Shown here in pieces: positions 50,778-61,104 of a stretch of 64,000 bases of DNA (positions are counted from its first letter, which is position 1; each line of letters starts with the position of its first letter). The position numbers were made by a program, and so were the translations under genes. The notes below the pieces were generated by a model. It was given only the letters and a program-made list of their open reading frames with translations, made no database searches and was not told the origin of the DNA. Where the stretch lies: positions 1 to 64,000 of the forward strand of contig JAUWLW010000008.1 in the NCBI GenBank assembly GCA_030613505.1. Direction: 5' to 3'. This DNA comes from Candidatus Zixiibacteriota bacterium (GTDB taxonomy: Bacteria > RBG-13-66-14 > B26-G2 > WVWN01).

Positions 50778-52582
50778 GGTTCCCCTTTCCGTGCCCCGTG
50801 CAGATAATCGAAGAGAGCTTGCGCCGCGCGCGTCGTCATCTTGGGCGCCCGCACCAGCTCGTCTACGGATGCCGACATAATTTTCTCTACTGAGCCGAAA
50901 TGCCTGAGCAACGCCTTCTTCCGCGTCGGACCTATCCCCTCGACCTCGTCGAGTATCGACTTGGAAGCCGCGCGGGCGCGTACTTTTCTATGGTACTCCA
51001 CGGCAAAGCGGTGCGCTTCGTCGCGCACTCGCGCCAGGAACAAAGTCGCCGCTTCGCTTATGGCCGCGGCCTGCCGGCTCCCGCGAACGAAAAGGCGGTC
51101 GGGGTCCTTGGCGAAGGCCGCTACCTTTTGTCCCTCGAAACCCGCCTCCGCGACGGCTCGAGCCGCCGCGGTTAATTGATTAAGGCCACCGTCAACCAGG
51201 AAAAAGTCCGGCGGTTGGTCATCCCCTCTCTTTACCCGAGCGAACCGCCTTTTAGTAACTTCAGCGATGGCGGCCAGATCGTCCTGGCCCGGGACGGTCC
51301 GGATGCGATAGCGTCGGTACGAGCTTTTATCGGGTACGCCGGCGTCGAAAACCACCAAACTCCCCACGACCGACTTAGGCCCGGTATTCGATATGTCCAC
51401 CATCTCGAACCGGCCCGGCGGCTCAGCCGATGCCGTCGCGGCGCCCAATTCCTCGAAAACCGCCGCCAATTCTCCCCGGCGAGCCTTGGACAATTCGGAA
51501 GCCTCGATAAAATACTCCAAGTTCTTAGCGGCGACGCCAACCAGATGGGCGTACTCGCCCCACCGCGGCACGACTATTCCAACGACGCCGCCCCTCTTTT
51601 CCGCCAGCGACGCCGCTAAAACGCTCCGCCCCGAGAAACTCCGCGCCACGGCTATTTTCGGCGGTACCTCGGCTCCCGCGCCGTAGTGGCTAAGTAAAAA
51701 TTGCTCCAGCGGATTGCCGGCGGGCGCGTCGACCTTTACCGCCACCCGATCCACCAAACGGCCCTCGCGGACCCGCAGCACGACGCCGTACAGCTTCCCC
51801 GCCCTTACCTCACAGGATACCGCGTCCACGTTCGTGTTCTTCCGGGCAACGGCGTACTGTTCCGCGACGGCGCGGTTCAACCCCCGTATTACGTCCCGCC
51901 ACTTCGCCGCTTCCTCGAACGAGAGGGCCGCCGCCGCGGCCGCCATCCTCTTCTCGAGCTCGCGTATGACGCCGGCTCGCCGACCGGTGACGAATTTTAC
52001 CGCTTTCTCGAGCAAGGCCGCATAATCCTCCACCGAGACGGCCCCCGCACACGGGCCGATACAGATGCCGATCTCATAATCGAGGCACGGACGGCGGGGC
52101 GCCTTGCGGTCGAGGTCGTACTTACACGTCCGCAGGCTGAAGGCGCGGTTGGTCAACGCCACGGTCCGCCTGACGGCCTTCGCGTCCGTAAAAGGGCCGA
52201 CGTAGCGACCCGTGCGCTCGTCGCGGGCTTCCCGCGTCAAAAATACGCGCGGGAACCTCTCCTTCGTAATTTTTATATAAGGAAAGCCGTGGATGCTGAC
52301 GTTATACTTGGGGCGGTATTTATTAATGAGGTTCATCTCGAGCAAGAGGGCTTCCGTTTCGTTGGCGGTCAACACTAGTTCGACGTCGGTAGCGCGTTTC
52401 AGCATAGCCACGGTTTTGGGGTTCCCTAACCTCTTCCCGCTAAAATATTGATTCAACCTCTTGCGCAACGACTTAGCCTTCCCCACGTATAACGGCTTGC
52501 CGCGGCCTTTGAATATATAACAGCCCGCCTCGTCCGGGACTTCATCCATCCTTTCTCTTAAATGTTTTAACGCGTACTCCAT
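50774..52582 (-). CDS. uvrC: Excinuclease ABC subunit C (ends in TGA)
   Basis: GIY-YIG domain VPDEAGCYIFKGRGKPLYVGKAKSLRKRLNQYF; FEMVDISNTGPKSVVGSLVVF; SILDEVEGIGPTRKKALLRHFGS. Confidence 0.97.
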   Translation of the reverse strand: MEYALKHLRERMDEVPDEAGCYIFKGRGKPLYVGKAKSLRKRLNQYFSGKRLGNPKTVAMLKRATDVELVLTANETEALLLEMNLINKYRPKYNVSIHGFPYIKITKERFPRVFLTREARDERTGRYVGPFTDAKAVRRTVALTNRAFSLRTCKYDLDRKAPRRPCLDYEIGICIGPCAGAVSVEDYAALLEKAVKFVTGRRAGVIRELEKRMAAAAAALSFEEAAKWRDVIRGLNRAVAEQYAVARKNTNVDAVSCEVRAGKLYGVVLRVREGRLVDRVAVKVDAPAGNPLEQFLLSHYGAGAEVPPKIAVARSFSGRSVLAASLAEKRGGVVGIVVPRWGEYAHLVGVAAKNLEYFIEASELSKARRGELAAVFEELGAATASAEPPGRFEMVDISNTGPKSVVGSLVVFDAGVPDKSSYRRYRIRTVPGQDDLAAIAEVTKRRFARVKRGDDQPPDFFLVDGGLNQLTAAARAVAEAGFEGQKVAAFAKDPDRLFVRGSRQAAAISEAATLFLARVRDEAHRFAVEYHRKVRARAASKSILDEVEGIGPTRKKALLRHFGSVEKIMSASVDELVRAPKMTTRAAQALFDYLHGARKGEP

Positions 52583-52619
52583 ACCGTATACAACCGCCGT
52601 TCACCAGCTCGACGCTTCC

Positions 52620-53735
52620 CTACCGCGTCAAGCGGCTAAAGATGCCGCGCCGCACGACTTCCTCCGGCGTAAAACGCCGCACGTAGAAGCACCATATCCC
52701 CGCAGCGATTCCCACCGCGTACCTCAAATGGAACGTCGGGAAAATCGCCAGCGCCTTGAAAAAATCCCGCGAACTCGTCTTGGCCGCCACCGCCACCGAC
52801 GCTGCGACGTCCGCTACAAAATACGCCGCCGCCAACGCCCCGCCCGCGAGCCATAAGTACGGCGTAACGAAGCCCCCCGCCGCGGTTAAGGCCAAAGCCG
52901 CGAAGAACGCCGGCGGGACGAGAGGCTTCCAATCTATAAAGCGGCCGTGCTTTCTCGCCACCGCCACCTTCCAAAACGCGTACTGGTTATACTGACGCAA
53001 CAGCTGCCGGACCGAACCGCGAACGTAATACTTCGCCCTCATCTTCTGCTTTTGGTAGATTACACCCCCCGCTTGGCGCAGGCGATAGTGGAAGTCGTCG
53101 TCCTGGTTGCGCACCAACGATTCGTCGAAATCGCCCACTCGGTCGAATACGTCCCGCCGCCACACCGGATACAAAACGGCGTCGACCGGCCCCTCGGCGC
53201 GGCCCACGCGAATCGGCGTATTCCCGGTCGCGAATATATTGCTATTAACCGCGGCGACGAGGCGACCCTCCTCGCCCGCGGCGACGCGGTCCACAGGCCC
53301 GCCCACGGCCCATATCTCGGGGTTTCGCTCAAGGGTCTCGACGCCCGTCCTGACGTAGTCCGGCGGGATCTCGGCGTGGGCGTCTACGCGTACGACGTAT
53401 TCGCCGCGCGCCGCGGCCACGCCCACCCCCATCGCGCTCCCCGCGAATAAATCGGGATTATCTACCAGCCTAACGCGGGCGTCGCGGGTTGCGATTTCCT
53501 TTACTATATCGCGCGTGCCGTCGGCGCTCATCCCGTCGACGACGAGGACCTCAAGGCTGTCCGCCGGCCAATCGTTCGCGAGGATGGACCCGACGGCCTT
53601 CGCTATGAAAGCCTCTTCGTTCCGGCAAGGGACTATCGCCGATACCAACGCCGTTCCCCCGCTCGACCGCGGTTCCCGGTCTTTACCGTCGCCTACCTTC
53701 TCCATGTCGTTAAATAATATCAGAACTGGCCGCAT
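52620..53735 (-). CDS. Glycosyltransferase family 2 with C-terminal TM helices
   Basis: VSAIVPCRNEEAFIAKAVGSILANDWPADSLEVLVVDGMSADGT; LVRNQDDDFHYRLRQAGG. Confidence 0.9.
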   Translation of the reverse strand: MRPVLILFNDMEKVGDGKDREPRSSGGTALVSAIVPCRNEEAFIAKAVGSILANDWPADSLEVLVVDGMSADGTRDIVKEIATRDARVRLVDNPDLFAGSAMGVGVAAARGEYVVRVDAHAEIPPDYVRTGVETLERNPEIWAVGGPVDRVAAGEEGRLVAAVNSNIFATGNTPIRVGRAEGPVDAVLYPVWRRDVFDRVGDFDESLVRNQDDDFHYRLRQAGGVIYQKQKMRAKYYVRGSVRQLLRQYNQYAFWKVAVARKHGRFIDWKPLVPPAFFAALALTAAGGFVTPYLWLAGGALAAAYFVADVAASVAVAAKTSSRDFFKALAIFPTFHLRYAVGIAAGIWCFYVRRFTPEEVVRRGIFSRLTR

Positions 53736-53749
53736 CCAAAAAGGGCAAA

Positions 53750-53780
53750 AAAGCCCGGCTTACGCCGGGCCTTATTACGG
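53750..53780 (-). terminator. Terminator-like hairpin after the transketolase genes
   Basis: GCCCGGC-TTAC-GCCGGGC with A-tract on + side (T-tract on minus strand). Confidence 0.7.
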
Positions 53781-53799
53781 TAATGCCGCGTCTCGGGAA

Positions 53800-54786
53800 T
53801 TACTTCTTCATCTCGATAACTTCTTTGACCTTGGATACGATATTATCCGAGTTCATGCCGTACCTGTCGAGCAACTCTCGCGGGCTGCCCGATTCGCCGA
53901 ACACGTCCTCGATACCGACGATGCGCATCGGCACCGGGTGATGTTGGCTAATAACTTCCGCGACGGCGCCGCCCAGGCCGCCGTAAACCTGCGCTTCCTC
54001 GGCGGTAACTATTGCCCCGCATTCCTTCGCGGCCGTAAGCAACGTATCGACGTCGAGAGGTTTCACGGTGTGGCAGTTTATGACGCGCGCGTCGACGCCC
54101 TCCTTCTCGAGCTTGTCGGCCGCCACCAAAGCCTCGTAGACCAGCGGCCCGCAACCAATTATGGCGACGTCGCCGCCGTCGCGGTAGACCTCCGCCCGGC
54201 CCACGGTAAAAGGCGTCTCCTCCGTCGTTATGACCGGTACGCCTTCCCGGCCGAAACGCAAATATACGGGCCCCTCGTGCGAAGCGGCCCATATCGTCGC
54301 CTTCTTGGCCTCTATGGCGTCCGTCGGCACGACCAACGTCATGCCGGGCAGGACTCGCATTAACGGTATCTCCTCCAGAGATTGGTGCGTCGGCCCGTCG
54401 GGCCCCACCGAGATACCGCCGTGCGCGCCGCCGATCTTAACGTTCAATTCGCCGTAGCATATCGACGTGCGGATCTGGTCCCACGCCCGGCCGGCGACGA
54501 AGACGCCGTACGTAGTCACGAACGGCACCAGGCCCGTCCGCGACATGCCGCCCGCCTCCGCCAGCATGTCCTGCTCAGCGATGCCGAAATCGACGAATTT
54601 CTCGGGGAATTTATCGCGTACCCATATGGTCCGGGTCGATTTAGCCAAATCGGCGTCGCACACGACGACGCGGTCGTCGTGCTCGCACAGCCACAACAGG
54701 CCGTGGCCGTAGCCGTCGCGGCTCGGCACCATATCGACGCCCTTGCGGTAATCAACTAAATGTACATCTTCGCGTATGCCGCCCAT
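53800..54786 (-). CDS. Transketolase, C-terminal half
   Basis: DADLAKSTRTIWVRDKFPEKFVDFGIAEQDMLAEAGGMSRTGLVPFVTTYGVF; GPTHQSLEEIPLMRVLPGM. Confidence 0.95.
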   Translation of the reverse strand: MGGIREDVHLVDYRKGVDMVPSRDGYGHGLLWLCEHDDRVVVCDADLAKSTRTIWVRDKFPEKFVDFGIAEQDMLAEAGGMSRTGLVPFVTTYGVFVAGRAWDQIRTSICYGELNVKIGGAHGGISVGPDGPTHQSLEEIPLMRVLPGMTLVVPTDAIEAKKATIWAASHEGPVYLRFGREGVPVITTEETPFTVGRAEVYRDGGDVAIIGCGPLVYEALVAADKLEKEGVDARVINCHTVKPLDVDTLLTAAKECGAIVTAEEAQVYGGLGGAVAEVISQHHPVPMRIVGIEDVFGESGSPRELLDRYGMNSDNIVSKVKEVIEMKK

Positions 54787-54819
54787 CGTCGTCTCCTCGA
54801 CTAATATAGTAAATGATCG

Positions 54820-55686
54820 CTAGCCAACCCAATCGAAATCGTGCTTCTTATATTCTTCCCACGGCGCCGTAAAGCCGAGGTCGGCGAGCGCCTGCTGCAC
54901 CTGCTCGCCCTTCTTCGGCGTCGCGCCGTGCCAGTCGGCCAGATTCTCCATGAACGAAACGCCCTTGCCTTTAATGGTATTGGCGATGATCATAGTGGGA
55001 CGTTTCTTCTCCAGAAGGAACCGCTGGTAAGCGTACGTCATCTGCCCGAGGTCGTGGCCGTCGATCTCGAATACTTGCCAGTTGAACGCCCGCCACTTAT
55101 CCGGAAGCGAATCGAGGCCCATAACCTCCTCCGTATTGCCGTCGATCATCAAGTAATTGCGGTCGCAGATGGCGCAGAGATTGTCGAGGCGGTAGTGGGC
55201 CGCCGTCATACCGGCCTCCCATATCGCGCCCTCGTTCTGTTCGCCGTCCCCCGTCAAGACGAAGACGCTGTTGGGCATACCTTGCCGCTTGAGGCCCATG
55301 GCGGCGCCGGCGGCGAGCGAAAGGCCCTGACCCAGCGACCCGGTCGAAAACTCGACGCCGGGGGTTTTCAGACGGTGCGGGTGTCCCTGCAGTATGGAAT
55401 CCAACTTGCGCAGCGTCCACAGCGCCTTCCGTGGGAAGTACCCACCGGCGGCTAAAACCGCGTACAAAACCGGGCACGCGTGCCCCTTCGACAGGACGAA
55501 CCAGTCGCGCTCTTCCCAATCCGGTTTCTCCGGGTCGTGTTTCAGGATGTTCCAATAGAGCGAGACCAGGACCTCGACCGCCGAGAGCGAACCGCCGGAA
55601 TGGCCGGAGCCCGCCTCGGCAAGCATGACCATTATGTCGCGGCGGATCTTACGACTTGTCTCTTCAAGCTCTTTAATTTCGACCAT
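54820..55686 (-). CDS. Transketolase, N-terminal half
   Basis: AGSGHSGGSLSAVEVLVSLYW; TGDGEQNEGAIWEAGMTAAHYRLDNLCAICDRN. ATG at 55686 preferred. Confidence 0.95.
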   Translation of the reverse strand: MVEIKELEETSRKIRRDIMVMLAEAGSGHSGGSLSAVEVLVSLYWNILKHDPEKPDWEERDWFVLSKGHACPVLYAVLAAGGYFPRKALWTLRKLDSILQGHPHRLKTPGVEFSTGSLGQGLSLAAGAAMGLKRQGMPNSVFVLTGDGEQNEGAIWEAGMTAAHYRLDNLCAICDRNYLMIDGNTEEVMGLDSLPDKWRAFNWQVFEIDGHDLGQMTYAYQRFLLEKKRPTMIIANTIKGKGVSFMENLADWHGATPKKGEQVQQALADLGFTAPWEEYKKHDFDWVG

Positions 55687-55907
55687 AGCCTCTCCTAAAT
55701 TAAATTGGGCCAGCAAAGAACGGTTAACGAAACGGGTTCATATTATATGCGAAAACCCAAACCGCCGCAAGTGAAATTATACACAAATAACCGGTTTTCG
55801 CCCGAATACCTTAATAGACGACGGGGTCGGTTGCGGCTTTTATAACAAACCTAAGCGGCCCGACGTTCAACCGCATCTTATTAATGAAAACCGTATAACC
55901 CGAAAAA

Positions 55908-55942
55908 CCCCCGCCCGGATGCGGCGTCGGGCGGGGGTGTTG
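55908..55942 (-). terminator. GC-rich terminator-like hairpin after ethylbenzene-dehydrogenase-like copy 1
   Basis: CCCCCGCCCG...CGGGCGGGGG; near-identical hairpin at about 57744. Confidence 0.6.
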
Positions 55943-55974
55943 ACGTCAAACGTTCGGTACGGCTCGGGCCCAAC

Positions 55975-57447
55975 TTATCTGCCCGGGTGCGGGTCGAAGA
56001 GGCCCAGCAGGACGTCCTCCTCCGGGTCGATCTTCGTTACGGTCCCTATCTCCCGCATCATCTCGAGCGTGTAGTACCAGTCCTTACCATAGTAGTTTTT
56101 CTTGAGCCTTTCGCCGTTTTCGCCTTCCCACGGTTCGTAATATTCCTGACCCGGAAATTGCCACCGGCAGCGGCAGATTACGTCCGCCACGGAACCGTAC
56201 GCAGGCTTGTGAAGGTAACCGGGTATCCGCTCGCCGCCTTCCTTGGGCCAAGGGCTTTCCGGGTCGAACGGGACGGCCGTCGGCTTCCACAGGTACGTAG
56301 GCCCGGGCGGGTTATATACGGGGTCGCCGCTCCAATAGGCCGGGTAGCCGGTAACGCCGCCGTTGGCCTCGGACCCCAATACGCCGGCGTCGAACGTCAG
56401 GACTTCGTCCAGGGATTTCGGGTTGTTATTTGAGCCTACGGGCGGCTTTTTTATCCCTTTGGAGTCGACGTGGCAATCGAAGAGCCAGGCCGAACCCTCC
56501 CATCCGCGGCCGTTGTAGTTGCTCCGCGTCGCGCTGAAATACCAGAAGTCGCAAAAGGCACCCGGGTAATACTTGTCGTAGTACGGGGAGTTTGGGTCGT
56601 CGGTATAAACCTTCGGCGTGCGGTAGACGACGTCGCCGCCGGCCTTCAAGAGCTCTATCCCCCGGCCCTGGAAGCCGGGGACCGTCTCCACCAGCGCCCA
56701 GTCGTAACCTTCCACATTCGCCGGCGCATGCTCGGCCTTATCTCGGATGCCCTTGTTTTTCGTGTTCCGCAGGAACCACGTCGACCACGCCAACGCGAGC
56801 CAGTCCTCGTGCGACGCCCATGCGCGACCATCTTTAAAACCTTCGCCGGGGGGGATTTCCTTGCCGCCTATCTGATACCAGTAATAATGATGTGTGCCGC
56901 CGGGCTCGGGCGCCGTGCCGTGCTTCTCTCTCGCTTGTACGGGTTGTATGGTGTGGCTCGGGTCTTCCCAACGGAAGAAGAACCAGATCCGCGGCGGGTA
57001 GGCGTAAGTGTAGAGCGCCTTGACCCAAACTTCCTTTACGCCGCTACCCGAGCCGATCATGGGTTTAGTCTTGATGACGGTCCACGGCGTCGTCTCCCAT
57101 AACCAGTAATCGCCGCCCTTGGGGACGCCCTGTTTCGCTTGCTCGGCGACGCCGTCGACGAGCGGGTACTCGTCGTAGACGTACGTTACCGGGACGGCGT
57201 TAGGACCGGAGCCGTCGCCGTTCCAATCCAACGTGCATACCGCGGCGCCGTCGTGGTCCCAACCGTTCGGGTCGTTGCCGTTGCCGTCGCAAACCAACAG
57301 CGAGAAGGTCTGGTCCTTATACTCGACCTTGGGCGGCGTAGGGCCGTTCTCTTCTCCGCATCCGAAAACGAGAAACGCGCCGGCCCCTGCCGCCAAGGCG
57401 AAGGCGAGCGCGAATGCGAAATCTTTATCGAAAGCCATCTCCGTCAC
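55975..57447 (-). CDS. Ethylbenzene-dehydrogenase-related haem-binding-like lipoprotein, copy 1
   Basis: Lipobox LVFGC; WVKALYTYAYPPRIWFFFRWEDPSHT and GAFCDFWYFSATRSN resemble the EB_dh (PF09459-type) fold. Confidence 0.65.
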   Translation of the reverse strand: MTEMAFDKDFAFALAFALAAGAGAFLVFGCGEENGPTPPKVEYKDQTFSLLVCDGNGNDPNGWDHDGAAVCTLDWNGDGSGPNAVPVTYVYDEYPLVDGVAEQAKQGVPKGGDYWLWETTPWTVIKTKPMIGSGSGVKEVWVKALYTYAYPPRIWFFFRWEDPSHTIQPVQAREKHGTAPEPGGTHHYYWYQIGGKEIPPGEGFKDGRAWASHEDWLALAWSTWFLRNTKNKGIRDKAEHAPANVEGYDWALVETVPGFQGRGIELLKAGGDVVYRTPKVYTDDPNSPYYDKYYPGAFCDFWYFSATRSNYNGRGWEGSAWLFDCHVDSKGIKKPPVGSNNNPKSLDEVLTFDAGVLGSEANGGVTGYPAYWSGDPVYNPPGPTYLWKPTAVPFDPESPWPKEGGERIPGYLHKPAYGSVADVICRCRWQFPGQEYYEPWEGENGERLKKNYYGKDWYYTLEMMREIGTVTKIDPEEDVLLGLFDPHPGR

Positions 57448-57524
57448 CCCCTACGGAAAGCTCCCACTTGCCAGAGGAAAGAGTTAAGGAGAAAACCGCT
57501 TCCCCCTACTCTTTCCCAGCTGCG

Positions 57525-57707
57525 TCAGGCGTTAACCAACCCCACGATCCAGAGCGTGTAGAAGACCGCGATAAGCACGCCCCAGAAGAGAGCCTTCTTG
57601 CCTAAGAACTTATTCTCTTTGCTTATGGCGCGAAAGATGAAGCCGATGGTGGAGCCGACCCAGCCCAGAAAGCCTATCTCGACCACCGCGGCCCACATGT
57701 TGGACAT
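57525..57707 (-). CDS. Small (60 aa) membrane protein between the two EB_dh-like genes
   Basis: Two predicted TM segments: IGFLGWVGSTIGFIF and FWGVLIAVFYTLWIVGLV. Confidence 0.55.
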   Translation of the reverse strand: MSNMWAAVVEIGFLGWVGSTIGFIFRAISKENKFLGKKALFWGVLIAVFYTLWIVGLVNA

Positions 57708-57741
57708 AACGAGACTCCCGTTGCTTGTTTACCTTCCGGTA

Positions 57742-57776
57742 AAGCCCCCGCCCGGGTGCGGCGTCGGGCGGGGGCG
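57742..57776 (-). terminator. GC-rich terminator-like hairpin after EB_dh-like copy 2
   Basis: CCCCCGCCCGGGTGCGGCGTCGGGCGGGGG. Confidence 0.6.
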
Positions 57777-57815
57777 TTGACGTCAAACGTTACGTACGGT
57801 TCGCTCGAGCGGCGC

Positions 57816-59288
57816 CTACCTGCCCGGGTGCGGGTCGAAGAGCCCCAGCAGGACGTCCTCCTCCGGGTCGATCTTCGTTATGGTCCCTATCTCCCGCATT
57901 ATCTCGAGCGTGTAGTACCAGTCCTTGCCGTAGTAGTTAGGCTTTTCCTTATACCTTTTGCCTTCTTCGCCTTCCCACGGGTCGTACCACTCGCGGTTGG
58001 GCTGCTGCCACTGGGCGCGGCCTACGATACCCGCCGCGCCGCCGAGGGCCGGCCGATGCAAGTAACCCGGAATTCGCGCGCCGCCTTCCTTGGGCCAGGG
58101 GGCGGGGAGCGAGAAAATCGGCGCCAGCTCTTCCGAACTCCACATGTAATACGCGCCCGGCGGGTTATACACCGGGTCGCTGGGCGCCATGTACGTCGGC
58201 ATGCCGGTGCCGATATCGCCGCCGTTAATGGCGATGCCGACGATGCCGCTGTCGAACGTAAGCCACTCTTTCATGGAATCCGGATTCGTGTTCGACCCCA
58301 CCGGCGGGTAATTGAAACCCGTATTATCTATGTGGCAGTCGAACAGGTAAGCGGCCTCCGTATCTATCCAACTGCCGGCCAGGGTATAGTTGGTCCGGGA
58401 AGCGCTGAAGAACCACATGTCGCAGAACGCGCCGGGATAGCCTTTTTGATTATAAGGCGCCTTTTTGGTATCAACGACAGGTGTCCGGTAAACGATGTCG
58501 CCGCCACCCTTGCAAACGTCGATACCTCTGGTTTGGAACCCGGGGACCGTCTCAACCAATTCCCAATCGTAATCTACAGCCGGATCGGGGATTTTATTCG
58601 GGTTCGAAGTACTCCGGAGGAACCACGTCGACCATACCAGCGATAGCCAGTCCTCGTGCGATGCCCATGCGCGACCATCTTTAAAGCCGTCGCCGGGGAT
58701 TTCCCTGCCGCCTATCTGGTACCAATAATAATGATGGGTGCCGCCGGGCTCGGGCGCCGTGCCGTGCTTCTCTTTCGCTTGTACCGGTTGTATGGTATGG
58801 CTCGGGTCTTCCCACCGGAAGAAGAACCATATCCGCGGCGGGTTGACGTACGTGTAGAGCGCCTTGACCCAAACTTCCTTTACGCCGCTACCCGAGCCGA
58901 TTATGGGTTTGGTCTTGATGACGGTCCACGGCGTCGTCTCCCACAACCAGTAGTCGCCGCCCTTGGGAACGCCCTTTTTCATTTGCTCGGCGACGCCGTC
59001 GACGAGCGGGTACTCGTCGTAGACGTACGTCACCGGGACGGCGTTAGGACCGGAGCCGTCGCCGTTCCAGTCCAACGTGCAAACCGGGGCGCCGTCGTGG
59101 TCCCAACCGTTCGGGTCGTTGCCGTTGCCGTCGCAGACCAACAGAGAGAAGGTCTGGTCGTTGTATTCGACCTTGGGCCTGGTTATATCAGGCTCGTCTT
59201 CTTCGCACCCGGCGAGTAAGAACGCGCCAACGCCCACGGCTACGCCGAAGGCCGCTAATAAAACATATCCACTCTTCAGCCTCATCAT
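57816..59288 (-). CDS. Ethylbenzene-dehydrogenase-related haem-binding-like lipoprotein, copy 2
   Basis: Lipobox LLAGC; near-identical N-terminal half and C-terminus (EDVLLGLFDPHPGR) to copy 1; both 490 aa. Confidence 0.65.
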   Translation of the reverse strand: MMRLKSGYVLLAAFGVAVGVGAFLLAGCEEDEPDITRPKVEYNDQTFSLLVCDGNGNDPNGWDHDGAPVCTLDWNGDGSGPNAVPVTYVYDEYPLVDGVAEQMKKGVPKGGDYWLWETTPWTVIKTKPIIGSGSGVKEVWVKALYTYVNPPRIWFFFRWEDPSHTIQPVQAKEKHGTAPEPGGTHHYYWYQIGGREIPGDGFKDGRAWASHEDWLSLVWSTWFLRSTSNPNKIPDPAVDYDWELVETVPGFQTRGIDVCKGGGDIVYRTPVVDTKKAPYNQKGYPGAFCDMWFFSASRTNYTLAGSWIDTEAAYLFDCHIDNTGFNYPPVGSNTNPDSMKEWLTFDSGIVGIAINGGDIGTGMPTYMAPSDPVYNPPGAYYMWSSEELAPIFSLPAPWPKEGGARIPGYLHRPALGGAAGIVGRAQWQQPNREWYDPWEGEEGKRYKEKPNYYGKDWYYTLEIMREIGTITKIDPEEDVLLGLFDPHPGR

Positions 59289-59451
59289 TTATCACCCTCC
59301 TGGGTAGAAATGAAGGCTTTGGACTTTGCCGTTTTCCCTTTGCGGGCAACGAAACGGCCGACGGCCCAGCCCGCTTACGCTATTTTCCGAAACTCTACCA
59401 CACGCCCCCTACGGTGTCAAGTCATTTTTTGCAGCCTTTCATTGCTGCTTT

Positions 59452-60537
59452 TCATTCAAATTTGAAACACAATAATCGTTTTTCTCCGTCCGTCGCCAAT
59501 ATCAAATCCGCCGCAGCCGCGGGTGCGGTAGCCGCGTAACTTTCCAACTTAAAAATTTCCTCCGACCCCTCCGCCGTCGCGGCGTACACCCGGCCGTCCT
59601 CGCAAGCCACGACGACGCGCCCGCGGTGAACCGCAGCGCCCACGACGTTGCCCCCCGGCTCAAACGCCCACAGAATTTCGCCCGTTAGCGCGTCACAGGT
59701 GAAGACCGTGCGGCGGCCGGGCACGAAAATTTCGTCGCCGCTCGCAACCGGCGCACCGGTTAGAGGCTCGCCGAGCTCGGTACGCCAATACTCGTCGCCG
59801 GTCAGCAAATCGTAAGAAGCCATTTCGCCCGAGGCCCCGGCCACGTACGCTCGGCCGCTTGCCGCGACAACGTAAACCCCGCCCACTACGGCCCTCGTAC
59901 GCCATAGCGGTTCCGCATCCCGGGGCAGACACGCGGCCACGTAACCGCCGCCGGTCCAAGCTAAAAACGTACCGTCGCCGGCGTACGCGGCGCCGACGAC
60001 GTTCTCGTCAAATCGAACCTTACCCTCTTCCGCACCGGATAATCGGTCGTAAAAAACGACCGCCTCGCCGTGACCGACGGCAACGGCGCGTTCGCCGACC
60101 GCGGCCTTTACCACCCCCGGGCCGGCGCGTCCCCTCCAGACGTTTTTTCCATCCGCGGCCCTTAGGGCGTATATCCGACCCTCGGGGTGCGGGACATATA
60201 AATATACGTAGTCGCCCGCCGAAACCGGCGCTTCGGGCAACGGCGCCTTAAACCGGCGGGACCACAATTCCGAGCCGTCCTCCAAACGCAAAGCGTAGAG
60301 TTTCTTGTCCCCGGCCGCGTAGTATACGCGGCCTTCCGCCACCAGCGGCGGCGCGTCCGCGGGCGCCCCGACCTTAAAAGACCAGATAAGTACCGCCGTC
60401 GCAGTCAATAATTCCACGCCGCGATTATAACGCAAAGCCGCCACCGCTACAATCATCTTTATCCGCGGCGCGACCGATTCGCCGCCCCCCCACGGCCGTG
60501 ATTTTTTAGTTGCGGACCGTATGCGGTTATGATACAA
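59452..60537 (-). CDS. PQQ-like beta-propeller repeat protein (start uncertain)
   Basis: GRVYYAAGDKKLYALRLEDGSELWSRRF, GRIYALRAADGKNVWRGRAG, TVFTCDALTGEILWAFEPGG. Confidence 0.8.
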   Translation of the reverse strand: MYHNRIRSATKKSRPWGGGESVAPRIKMIVAVAALRYNRGVELLTATAVLIWSFKVGAPADAPPLVAEGRVYYAAGDKKLYALRLEDGSELWSRRFKAPLPEAPVSAGDYVYLYVPHPEGRIYALRAADGKNVWRGRAGPGVVKAAVGERAVAVGHGEAVVFYDRLSGAEEGKVRFDENVVGAAYAGDGTFLAWTGGGYVAACLPRDAEPLWRTRAVVGGVYVVAASGRAYVAGASGEMASYDLLTGDEYWRTELGEPLTGAPVASGDEIFVPGRRTVFTCDALTGEILWAFEPGGNVVGAAVHRGRVVVACEDGRVYAATAEGSEEIFKLESYAATAPAAAADLILATDGEKRLLCFKFE

Positions 60538-60575
60538 AGGGCGGTAATAAATTAACTACTCCAGACAGGGCGCGT

Positions 60576-61082
60576 ATGCCGGACGATCATAAAATGAAAA
60601 ACATCGAGATATTCAAGTACCTCTCGCCCGAGGAGTCGGAACGGGTATTAAACGACGTTACGGAAGTCCGGTTGGGAACCGGAGAAACCGTCTTCGAGGC
60701 GGGGAGCGCCGGCAACGAAATGTACATAATTAAAAGCGGCCGGATTAAGGTTTACCGGGTCTTCGACGACAACGAAATAGCTTTCGCCGAATTCGGCACC
60801 GGCGATTGCTTCGGCGAAATGTCGCTCATTGACGAGTATCCGCGTTCTGCGTCCGCGACCGCCTTGGAGGATTGCATTCTGCTGGCGCTCCCCCGGGCGA
60901 CGTTCAAACAAATCGTCGAAAGGGACCCGCCGGTCGGCGTCAAGCTATTGCTGGCCGTGGCCGAGGTATTCTCCAAGAGAATGCGCAAAACGGATAAACT
61001 CTTGGAAACGTACCACCTCGTGAACAAAGCGCTGATAACCAACGAAGAATTCCGACAGCTCTACACGGCGATTCACTCGTAA
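60576..61082 (+). CDS. Cyclic-nucleotide-binding-domain protein
   Basis: GETVFEAGSAGNEMYIIKSGRIKVYRV...FGTGDCFGEMSLIDEYPRSASATA; no clear HTH. ATG at 60576 preferred. Confidence 0.85.
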   Translation: MPDDHKMKNIEIFKYLSPEESERVLNDVTEVRLGTGETVFEAGSAGNEMYIIKSGRIKVYRVFDDNEIAFAEFGTGDCFGEMSLIDEYPRSASATALEDCILLALPRATFKQIVERDPPVGVKLLLAVAEVFSKRMRKTDKLLETYHLVNKALITNEEFRQLYTAIHS

Positions 61083-61104
61083 CCCCCCAAACCGGGGGAA
61101 TATA

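Noticed and set aside
53800-55686. Transketolase split by a frameshift
   Set aside because: Two-gene transketolases (separate N and C halves) are common in bacteria; each half has its own start and complete domains.
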